Part shown: one piece after another, positions 40,159 through 45,558 of the stretch
Numbering within the stretch: the stretch's first letter is position 1
How the letters are laid out: the number at the start of each line of letters is the position of its first letter
IMG/VR virus record: IMGVR_UViG_3300036900_000189
Span: 1 to 45,558 of that record
Strand: one strand, 5' to 3'
DNA: 45,558 nucleotides
Source: a virus
Translations under genes and position numbers: made by a program
Notes under the pieces: generated by a model
The model's input: the letters and a program-made list of their open reading frames with translations, nothing else
Told to the model about the DNA's origin: nothing
Databases searched by the model: none

Positions 40159-40172
40159 CGGACAACGCACCC
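40159..40172 (-). promoter_or_regulatory. Late motif copy 1
   Basis: GGGTGCGTTGTCCG on the minus strand, 28 bases before the ATG of the first late gene (40130). Being at the head of the whole late operon, this copy is the best place to expect promoter activity. Confidence 0.65.
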
Positions 40173-40342
40173 AGAGCAAAGTGATAATTAAGCAACACAT
40201 TTTCTGGGGAGGCCGCGAAATCTGTGGGAGATGTCGACAATCACCGGTCCCGCAAATTTCCTCCCCACCCCTACCCCACCCCGGTCTTTTCAATGGCTTA
40301 GCTGACAGGTTTCGCTCGATCTCACGTTTCGCCTGACATTGA

Positions 40343-40417
40343 ACGTGTGCAATACACGTGCAGTAATGCTAATTCATCAATGATATCAATGCTTGTCACT
40401 CCCTACGGAAGGGAGTG
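40343..40417. promoter_or_regulatory. AT-rich regulatory region with palindrome and hairpin
   Basis: The stretch 40173-40453 has no convincing gene. It holds the perfect palindrome ACGTGT-GCAAT-ACACGT (40343-40359), two direct ATCAATG words near 40376-40390, and a hairpin CACTCCC-TACGGAA-GGGAGTG (40397-40417). The 6-5-6 palindrome has the same geometry as the switch operators but another sequence. It divides the leftward late genes from the rightward gene block and could be an operator area or the replication origin. Confidence 0.5.
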
Positions 40418-40424
40418 TACAGCC

Positions 40425-40443
40425 ATGATCACGGATTGTTACA
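40425..40443 (+). repeat. 19-base inverted repeat, left copy
   Basis: ATGATCACGGATTGTTACA; pairs in inverted orientation with 40756-40774 (18 of 19 bases). A second GATTGTT follows directly, then TTACGTGAT, which mirrors ATCACG. Confidence 0.75.
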
Positions 40444-40453
40444 GATTGTTTCG

Positions 40454-40660
40454 TTACGTGATTGAATGAGCTGAGGAGATACCCACGTCAGCCCTGTCAT
40501 CTGCAGGGGCAGCGCTCGCCTTGTGCTGTGCAGTGGCTTGCCTGGCGAGCTCGAACAGCTCAGCCCGTGACGGCAGCATGCCTTTGCGTTTGAGCCTGCG
40601 AAGCTTGCGATGTCGGGCTGTGTTGCGGCTGAATAGGTATGATTGTCTTGTGTATCTCAT
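40454..40660 (-). CDS. Possible small basic protein (68 aa)
   Basis: Reading from ATG at 40660 gives a basic helical peptide (RKLRRLKRKGMLPSRAELFE). An earlier ATG at 40717 is in frame. No good ribosome site is visible, and it lies inside a regulatory-looking region between inverted repeats. Evidence is weak. Confidence 0.3.
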   Translation of the reverse strand: MRYTRQSYLFSRNTARHRKLRRLKRKGMLPSRAELFELARQATAQHKASAAPADDRADVGISSAHSIT

Positions 40661-40755
40661 ACCATGCTTAGGCTGCGCGCGAAGGCGTAGCACTAGCAAC
40701 GAAACACTGATTTGCATAGCTGTTGACGCTAATCCGTGATCGATTGTTTCAGAGT

Positions 40756-40774
40756 TGTAACAATTCGTGATCAT
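40756..40774 (-). repeat. 19-base inverted repeat, right copy
   Basis: On the minus strand ATGATCACGAATTGTTACA; the partner of 40425-40443. The two enclose 350 bases including the weak frame 40454-40660. Confidence 0.75.
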
Positions 40775-40870
40775 GCGCCCTATTGCATGCCATGGTGGCA
40801 CGTGCCATAGTGACACTACAGCATGACGCTGTGACACCTGTTGACGCAGGTGAAACTGAGGAGATTGAAC

Positions 40871-40969
40871 ATGACGATTTACTGGTCAGGAATAGCCATC
40901 GATATGGCATTCGGCTTTCGCTATGCCGCCAACATAGCCTACCGCAATCAAGACTTGGTATGGTGCTGA
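40871..40969 (+). CDS. 32-aa miniprotein
   Basis: GAGGAG lies 7 bases before the ATG, the best ribosome site in this block, with TTGACG upstream at 40842. The peptide is mildly hydrophobic (YWSGIAIDMAFGFRYAANIA). It begins the short rightward block. Function unknown. Confidence 0.5.
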   Translation: MTIYWSGIAIDMAFGFRYAANIAYRNQDLVWC

Positions 40970-40970
40970 C

Positions 40971-41186
40971 ATGACTAAGGTGCACGAAGAAGCAATGTTC
41001 CGCGCTATCGAGTTATTGGCCGAAGCCAATACGCGAGCCGAATTGGCTGAGTCCGCAATCACAGAGATAAACCGCGACGTGTACATGGACGGCTACCTTG
41101 CCGCAAAATCCGGACGACCACGCCAATCCTCACTACTCGAGTGGCTTCGTGGATATGACGAATTTCATGAAGTCAGCAGCCAATGA
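40971..41186 (+). CDS. Small helical protein (71 aa)
   Basis: Begins 1 base after the preceding stop. Helical N-terminus (EEAMFRAIELLAEANTRAEL), then YMDGYLAAKSGR. Its end overlaps the next start. Function unknown. Confidence 0.6.
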   Translation: MTKVHEEAMFRAIELLAEANTRAELAESAITEINRDVYMDGYLAAKSGRPRQSSLLEWLRGYDEFHEVSSQ

Positions 41187-41287
41187 CCAACTACCTCACC
41201 GGCCTAACCGCCATCGCACTCGCCGGCCTGGCTGGCGTGCTGCCTTTCATCCTGCCAGTGCTGATTGATATTTGGGGACCACTATGA
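41183..41287 (+). CDS. 34-aa membrane miniprotein
   Basis: ATGA overlaps at both ends (41183-41186 and 41284-41287). One hydrophobic segment (TAIALAGLAGVLPFILPVLI). Function unknown. Confidence 0.55.
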   Translation: MTNYLTGLTAIALAGLAGVLPFILPVLIDIWGPL

Positions 41288-41487
41288 GTGACGCAATCAT
41301 CCTTTGGGAGGGCCCATGCGCCTATGTCCGCCGTGTCCGTGAATGCTACGAAATCATCGTCTATTCGACGAACAGCGTAGTTCACAAACCGGCTGGCATG
41401 ACCGACGACGGCGCTCGAGCCGAAAGCGTGTGCCGTCGTTTAAACGCCTATCCTCGCCAGACAAGGGCTGCACATGGCCTGCTTTGA
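41284..41487 (+). CDS. Hypothetical protein (67 aa)
   Basis: ATG at 41284 overlaps the previous stop. Residues 1-40 are beta-rich (ILWEGPCAYVRRVRECYEII), the rest helical and basic. Function unknown. Confidence 0.55.
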   Translation: MSDAIILWEGPCAYVRRVRECYEIIVYSTNSVVHKPAGMTDDGARAESVCRRLNAYPRQTRAAHGLL

Positions 41488-41602
41488 TCGCACGCCCATA
41501 GGCGTGCGGACTGTTTGGCGACACCGCAAATCAACTCGATCTTATCGACGCAATCAGGAGGCGCTGAAAATGTCGCGACGCATAATCACTGAGAAATCAT
41601 AG
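41474..41602 (+). CDS. Small basic protein (42 aa)
   Basis: ATG inside the end of the preceding gene; a basic peptide (VWRHRKSTRSYRRNQEALKM). An ATG at 41570 after AGGAGGCG is in the same frame and would make only 10 residues. Weak support; function unknown. Confidence 0.35.
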   Translation: MACFDRTPIGVRTVWRHRKSTRSYRRNQEALKMSRRIITEKS

Positions 41603-41640
41603 AAGGGAACGGGCAGTTCAAAGCCGGGCGAGGCGCCATC

Positions 41641-41724
41641 GTGACGGAATGGTGCGACACAAAGGGCGAGGCAATCCGAGCCTATTGGGACACTGCGCTA
41701 CGGAGCCGACGCCCTACCAAATGA
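41641..41724 (+). CDS. Possible 27-aa peptide or gene remnant
   Basis: GTG start, reading TEWCDTKGEAIRAYWDTALR. The same frame is protein-like upstream (EIIEGNGQFKAGRGAIV) as far as a TGA at about 41590, without a start codon. It may be the 3' part of a gene cut by a nonsense mutation. Low certainty. Confidence 0.25.
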   Translation: MTEWCDTKGEAIRAYWDTALRSRRPTK

Positions 41725-41791
41725 CAATTCCACCGGTGGCGCTGCTGTTGACGCGGCGCGCCACCGGCTTCCACAAACCGAGGAGCCTGCA

Positions 41792-42289
41792 ATGTACGAT
41801 TTTCAATCCCGCATGGCGGAAGGTCGCGACGCGGCCAAACGGTTGCGCGATCGCAGCTCGAGCTCGCCCTTTGAGGCATTCGCCACCGAGCGCCAACGCT
41901 TCGCCAGCATGTCAGACGATGACTGGCACGCACGCTGCGCCGACGAGGAAGATTACGCTCGAGAAATCGAGGAGGGCCCGGCAGTTGACGCCACCGGGCC
42001 CAGCGACCACCACGTGAAACCGAGGAGGCAACACGCAATGCCCGCAAAACAGCCTAAGCCAACTCTGGGATCCCGGCAACTTTCCCCTCTATTGGGGGGC
42101 GCTTCGATGACCGGAGCAATGTACCGCAAGCTTCTGGCCAAACTCGACCTTTCGCCGGAGCACGCGGGGCCGAAACTTGGCATTTCGCGGCGAACATCTT
42201 ACCGGTATGCGCAGGACGAGCTGCCTATTCCGGTGACCGTGGCGAAGCTTTTGCGGGCGATGGTGAAGCTGGGGACGACCGAGATTTAG
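41792..42289 (+). CDS. HTH protein (165 aa)
   Basis: GAGGAG lies 7 bases before the ATG. The N-terminal 80 residues are charged and unlike a known domain. Residues 105-165 (YRKLLAKLDLSPEHAGPKLG, then ISRRTSYRYAQDELPIPV) form an XRE-type HTH as in small rhizobial regulators. A second start (42039, after GGAGGCAACACGC) would give only the HTH part. It ends convergently, overlapping the early operon end by 65 bases. It may regulate late or early genes. Confidence 0.65.
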   Translation: MYDFQSRMAEGRDAAKRLRDRSSSSPFEAFATERQRFASMSDDDWHARCADEEDYAREIEEGPAVDATGPSDHHVKPRRQHAMPAKQPKPTLGSRQLSPLLGGASMTGAMYRKLLAKLDLSPEHAGPKLGISRRTSYRYAQDELPIPVTVAKLLRAMVKLGTTEI

Positions 42290-42809
42290 CGCCGGCCTCC
42301 ATCATCCTGTCGCGCCTGCGCTGCCTGCGAGCCGCCAGCCTGCGCTCGCGCTCTCGGTGTTTCTGCCATCTCGCGCACGCCGCAATCCGGGCCGTCATGG
42401 ACCGTTGAGAGGCTGCGCTGAAAAATAGATATTTCGCCCGTCCTTTGCGGCCATTTCGCTTGGCTGCCGGCTCAGCATTCGGCTCAGCATCGGGATCAAT
42501 CTTCGACCCGCCTGGCTGCCGTTTCTTGAGCCGCTTGATCGCCTCCTTGTCGACGAATGCCACGTAAAGCCTCAATCCCGTTGCACCCAGGAACGGCCCC
42601 AGGCTGATCGGCCCGAATTTCTTGATCGCCGGCTTCGCCATGAGCTTGCTGGTGTAGCGATCAGGCAGGCCTGCAACAGCATCGATCGATTGCTCGATTC
42701 CCCACATCGCGACACCCTGCTCCGCGATGTGTCGCCGCATGATCTCGATCAGCCCGTCATAGCCATTCGCCGCATCGACCACGCCGAGGATGTGCGGGTC
42801 GTCGGTCAT
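42225..42809 (-). CDS. Hypothetical protein, last early gene (194 aa)
   Basis: ATG at 42809 overlaps the preceding stop (ATGA). Residues 1-110 look like a conserved soluble domain (HILGVVDAANGYDGLIEIMR, GPISLGPFLGATGLRLYVAF); the C-terminal 80 residues are very basic (RERERRLAARRQRRRDRM). I recall relatives in Bradyrhizobium phages, without a function. It could bind nucleic acid. Confidence 0.65.
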   Translation of the reverse strand: MTDDPHILGVVDAANGYDGLIEIMRRHIAEQGVAMWGIEQSIDAVAGLPDRYTSKLMAKPAIKKFGPISLGPFLGATGLRLYVAFVDKEAIKRLKKRQPGGSKIDPDAEPNAEPAAKRNGRKGRAKYLFFSAASQRSMTARIAACARWQKHRERERRLAARRQRRRDRMMEAGAKSRSSPASPSPAKASPRSPE

Positions 42810-42997
42810 TCGGCCCTCGAATAGAACTTGATCAGCCGATCCATGATCTTGTCGATCTGCTGCTCCGGCGTCGGCCCCTCCGAATGCAGATTCGACAAAT
42901 CGGTGACGATCTTTTCGATGTCGAAGATGCAATCCGCGGCACGATCGCGCTCTGTGCGGTAGTAATCCGCCATCGCCTTCAAAAACGCATCAGTCAT
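42806..42997 (-). CDS. Small helical protein (63 aa)
   Basis: Coupled to both neighbours by ATGA. Helical with one Cys (YYRTERDRAADCIFDIEKIV). Function unknown; early operon. Confidence 0.6.
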   Translation of the reverse strand: MTDAFLKAMADYYRTERDRAADCIFDIEKIVTDLSNLHSEGPTPEQQIDKIMDRLIKFYSRAE

Positions 42998-43674
42998 TCC
43001 GCCGCCTCCTCGCGCTGCGGGTTGAGCATCGCGGCCTGCTTCGCACGCCGGAATTGCTCCGGGATATCCCGCCCGTCGGCATTACCGGTCGGAGCACTGG
43101 CTTTCTTCGCGATCAGTTCGTCCATCTCTGCCCTCGTCATCTCGTGAGGCCGCTTGGCCGTCACCGCCTCGCTGGCCGCTTGCGACGGCGCGACAACCTC
43201 AGTCTTTTCGACCCCATCTTCTTCCTTATCTACTGTGGTTGTGGTTGCTTGCCTTTTGCTTGGCAATTGCTTCGTTTCAGCAAGCAAATGCTCAGCACTT
43301 GCTTCGTTTTTGACGTGCTTTTGGGCGAGCGAAAACTTGGCGACCGTTCGGATCGCCCCGCTTCTGATGCCACCACGTTGGCCGGCTATCGCTCGTTTGA
43401 GCCGGATCGTCTCGTATTTCTCCAGTTCTTCATCGATGCGCTTGTGCCGCCAGCCCGGCCTGAACAGAGGCTCGAGATCGGGCTTGACGAGATCGACCCA
43501 TGACTTGAACGACAGCTTGCAGATGCGTGCCAAGTGGGCATCGTCCGGCGGCAGTCCGCCGGTCCGCCAGTAGTGCAAGATCAGCAGCAGGTAGGCGCCG
43601 TGTTGCGTTGTCGACAGATGCCCCGTGTCGCCGAGATAGTCGCCGACGTGAAAAGGCATCCAGGGGCGATCCAT
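42994..43674 (-). CDS. DUF1376 phage replication protein
   Basis: A 226-residue protein. Residues 1-90 are DUF1376 (PWMPFHVGDYLGDTGHLSTT, HGAYLLLILHYWRTGGLPPD), a winged-helix-like domain found in phage replication proteins such as YdaU of the Rac prophage. The rest is charged and disordered, ending in a short helical tail. It probably helps start replication together with the DnaA-like protein. Confidence 0.85.
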   Translation of the reverse strand: MDRPWMPFHVGDYLGDTGHLSTTQHGAYLLLILHYWRTGGLPPDDAHLARICKLSFKSWVDLVKPDLEPLFRPGWRHKRIDEELEKYETIRLKRAIAGQRGGIRSGAIRTVAKFSLAQKHVKNEASAEHLLAETKQLPSKRQATTTTVDKEEDGVEKTEVVAPSQAASEAVTAKRPHEMTRAEMDELIAKKASAPTGNADGRDIPEQFRRAKQAAMLNPQREEAAE

Positions 43675-43680
43675 CGCGCA

Positions 43681-44049
43681 TCAGGCCTGCATCCAGGGAC
43701 GAATTTTGACCAGCACGCGCCCCTTCATCACGGCATCGCTCCACCCGGAGCCACGCCATTCACATAGACGATCGTTTTCGATGAATTCCCTGCTCTGAAG
43801 CCAGTCGAACAGGGCCTTCTCTCTATTGTGGTAATCCGAGCGGTCACGGCCGAATAGGAACTCAGCCTCGAACTTGCCGTGGATCTTGCAACGGGTTCGT
43901 TGGGCCACGAATGCGATATCAGCCTGCATTGCCCAGGCGCGCACTTTGGGTGACTGATTTCCAAGCTTTGCCATGAACCGATTGACGCTCGGCGGCACTG
44001 GAATTTCAAACTCCAGCCAAGGCAGCTCATGTGCGGTGGCGCCAGTCAT
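43681..44049 (-). CDS. rusA: RusA-like Holliday-junction resolvase
   Basis: A 122-residue protein of the RusA family (PF05866). The start IPVPPSVNRF is typical, and the active-site stretch RSDYHNREKALFDWLQSREF followed by IENDRLCEW gives acidic residues at the places of the RusA metal-binding aspartates (D-x-x-N..K..D and xDD in E. coli), with a somewhat changed first motif. It would cut branched DNA before packaging. ATGA overlap with the preceding gene. Confidence 0.82.
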   Translation of the reverse strand: MTGATAHELPWLEFEIPVPPSVNRFMAKLGNQSPKVRAWAMQADIAFVAQRTRCKIHGKFEAEFLFGRDRSDYHNREKALFDWLQSREFIENDRLCEWRGSGWSDAVMKGRVLVKIRPWMQA

Positions 44050-44213
44050 CGCTCAAGCTCGTCTGCGACGTGGCGGGCCAGTTCTGTGATGGATAGCTCC
44101 ACCTCGTCATCGTCGAGGTATTGCGTTGCGACGAGATCCCGATCGACTTCCCAGCCCTGCCGAAGAAACCAATCGACCAGCGCAGCCTCGATCTTTCGTT
44201 CCCGTGGGCTCAC
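44046..44213 (-). CDS. Small acidic/helical protein (55 aa, GTG start)
   Basis: GTG overlaps the previous stop (GTGA at 44210-44213), and its own stop overlaps the RusA start. The peptide (IEAALVDWFLRQGWEVDRDL, then a second helix) looks like a small folded protein. Function unknown. Confidence 0.6.
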   Translation of the reverse strand: MSPRERKIEAALVDWFLRQGWEVDRDLVATQYLDDDEVELSITELARHVADELER

Positions 44214-44479
44214 ACAAACCTCCACGTCTGATCACACCCCGAAAACAGCCCATCAGCACAGCCATACACATCAGGCCGCGCCTTCAGTTCCTCGGCGATA
44301 TCCGCGGGCACCTGTCCGCCCGGCACGATGAACCAGCGCTTGGTTTCCGTGCTGCATTCGGTGGGGCTGCTGGTGTGCATCAGCAGCAGCCGCGCTCCTG
44401 GACGGCGCAGCATCGCGGTGAAGCGCTCAAGATCGCGCTGCCGTCGAGTCTTACGGATACCTTTGACCGCGGTATTCAT
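44210..44479 (-). CDS. Hypothetical protein (89 aa)
   Basis: ATG at 44479 overlaps the stop of the DnaA-like gene. Basic N-terminus (KGIRKTRRQRDLERF), then a beta-rich part with WFIVPGGQVPADIAEELKAR; Cys at three places. No known domain. Confidence 0.6.
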   Translation of the reverse strand: MNTAVKGIRKTRRQRDLERFTAMLRRPGARLLLMHTSSPTECSTETKRWFIVPGGQVPADIAEELKARPDVYGCADGLFSGCDQTWRFV

Positions 44480-45144
44480 CCCAGCCTCGCCTTCATGGCC
44501 TGATAGCGGAGGCGGTCGCGCGCCCTCGCGCATTCCCTGCAGCGGCGCCGTCCGTACTTTTCATCGTTGTAAGGGTGCCCCTTCGGGCAATGGGTGGCTC
44601 TGCCGCTGGGATATCTGGCCTTTCTGGCTCTGACACTTTCGGGAGCCCGCAGCCTCTCCTTGAGAGCGATAACCCACTCCATGATGGAGCCCGGCTGCTT
44701 GTGTGCCTTGATCGCATCGATGTGCGGCTGCATTACTCTCGACGCATGAAGAACGGTGGTATGGTCCCGGTTGAAGATGAGGCCAATTTTCAGCCAGCTC
44801 GCCGTGGTGTGCCTTCTGCATAAGGCCATTGCGACCTGCCTGGCCTGGCTCACCTCTGTCCGCCGTAATTGCGACATCAGGACGTCGCGGTGAACGTCGA
44901 AGACGCGGCAGACTGCCTTGATTATGCTCTCATAGGACGGTGGAGCGATCTTTGCGGGAACGGCGGATGGAGAGGCCGCAAGCGGGGAAACCTTCTGTAC
45001 GGGCTCCGCATGGACGTGGAGGACTATTCTGCGCTCGCCGGTCCTAATAGACACGCCGTAGACCTGCCCAAGGTCGGGCTTGGCATTCGGTGGGCACCAC
45101 AGCCGCGCCCGCACAGCGGCAGCCTTCGCAATAGCCGGACTCAT
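44476..45144 (-). CDS. DnaA domain IV-like protein with zinc motif
   Basis: A 222-residue protein. Residues 70-142 match the C-terminal DNA-binding domain of DnaA: RRTEVSQARQVAMALCRRHT, then LKIGLIFNRDHTTVLHASRV, including the signature that reads DnaA boxes. No AAA+ domain is present. Residues 186-205 add CPKGH...CREC, a zinc-binding motif often next to HNH-like phage proteins. It probably binds the phage origin or host DnaA boxes. The N-terminal 60 residues are linker-like. ATGA overlap with both neighbours. Confidence 0.8.
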   Translation of the reverse strand: MSPAIAKAAAVRARLWCPPNAKPDLGQVYGVSIRTGERRIVLHVHAEPVQKVSPLAASPSAVPAKIAPPSYESIIKAVCRVFDVHRDVLMSQLRRTEVSQARQVAMALCRRHTTASWLKIGLIFNRDHTTVLHASRVMQPHIDAIKAHKQPGSIMEWVIALKERLRAPESVRARKARYPSGRATHCPKGHPYNDEKYGRRRCRECARARDRLRYQAMKARLG

Positions 45145-45290
45145 TTACCGTTCTCCTTACGCAACCGCCTCTGTGCCGCGCGCTCCTCTGCGGAGATCAT
45201 GCGGTCGAAAAGCCATTTGCAGAATTGTGCAATGGATAGCCTGATGACCTTTGCCGCAGGCCTGCGTGGGCCGCGTGCTATCCGTTTCAT
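45141..45290 (-). CDS. Small basic protein (49 aa)
   Basis: GGAGAGGACA lies directly before the ATG; the stop overlaps the DnaA-like start (ATGA). Very basic (KRIARGPRRPAAKVIR, then a charged helix). Function unknown; DNA binding possible. Confidence 0.6.
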   Translation of the reverse strand: MKRIARGPRRPAAKVIRLSIAQFCKWLFDRMISAEERAAQRRLRKENGK

Positions 45291-45327
45291 TGTCCTCTCC
45301 CCGCGGGCCTGGTAGGGCGCCGCGTCC

Positions 45328-45558
45328 TCAGTCGTCCAAAGCCTTCATGCGCTTTTCCAGCTCGGCCATTTCAGCCTGTAGCTGCTTGCGCCGGTACATT
45401 TTGCGAAACTCTTTGACCATCTCGTCGTCTGACTCAGCGGTCAGCGCGATAACGGTTTCGGCAAATGCGGGGCTATTCAGTAAGCCGACGATCGCATTAC
45501 CGTTTAGCGTTGATTTTCGTTCGACGAAGAACTCGCAGGACCGGATTTGCAAACCGGT
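45328..45558 (-). CDS. 3' part of the end-spanning early gene
   Basis: This holds the last 76 codons plus stop of the gene begun at 135..1. Visible segments: CEFFVERKSTLNGNAIVGLL, then a helical charged end (FRKMYRRKQLQAEMAELEKR). The frame shows no start near 45558 except TTG at 45552, while across the junction the frame continues to a well-placed ATG. See the entry at 1-135. Confidence 0.75.
   Translation of the reverse strand, partial: TGLQIRSCEFFVERKSTLNGNAIVGLLNSPAFAETVIALTAESDDEMVKEFRKMYRRKQLQAEMAELEKRMKALDD

Noticed and set aside
40425-40774. Insertion sequence
   Set aside because: Inverted repeats are present, but there is no transposase and no clear target-site duplication; kept only as repeats and as a hypothesis.

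Overview
The window looks like the complete genome of a temperate, T7-like (podovirus-type) phage of a GC-rich alphaproteobacterium. The host is probably a member of the Hyphomicrobiales, perhaps Bradyrhizobium- or Rhodopseudomonas-like; that part is inferred from protein resemblance I recall and from the tRNA-Val piece at the attachment site. The sequence appears to be circular. A minus-strand reading frame that is open at base 45558 continues in frame at base 135..1, starts with ATG in a 4-base overlap with the gene before it, and makes one 121-residue protein. Positions 1 and 45558 are therefore probably adjacent in the real molecule.

Layout: (1) A genetic switch lies at about 380-1275. 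A small Cro-like gene points left, a 125-residue HTH repressor gene points right, and three copies of a 6-5-6 palindrome (GTTCTC-N5-GAGAAC) lie around them. Two of these copies fill the spacer between a -35 and a -10 box. (2) The leftward early operon runs from the switch across the window ends down to 42225. It holds the Cro-like gene, several small genes, a DnaA domain IV-like replication protein, a RusA-type resolvase and a DUF1376 replication protein. (3) The rightward operon (1318-9352) holds an Ala/Tyr repeat protein, a Gp157-family protein, an SSB-like protein, excisionase, integrase, the attP site (3' half of tRNA-Val(CAC)) and a run of small accessory genes with repeated leaders and repeated coding segments. 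(4) The late operon is entirely on the minus strand, 40130 down to 9336. In order it holds a YspA/DUF2493 protein, small terminase, a group of accessory genes (formyltransferase, DUF5672 glycosyltransferase-like), large terminase, portal, scaffold, major capsid, a TPR-GT9 glycosyltransferase, two tail tubular proteins, three internal virion (ejection) proteins, tail-fibre-like proteins with signal peptides, and a lysis region. (5) A short rightward block of small genes (40871-42289) faces the end of the early operon.

How it works together: repressor and Cro would decide between lysogeny and lytic growth at the paired operators. Integrase and excisionase would act at the tRNA-Val attP. The DnaA-like, RusA-like, SSB-like and Gp157 proteins would serve replication and recombination. 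The late genes are tightly packed, mostly with ATGA, GTGA or TGATG overlaps. The largest gaps in them each carry a 13-14-base motif, GGGTGCGTTGTCC(G) on the coding strand, six copies in all; this is my best candidate for an undescribed late regulatory signal. No phage RNA polymerase or DNA polymerase gene is visible, which is unusual for a virion with a T7-like gene order.
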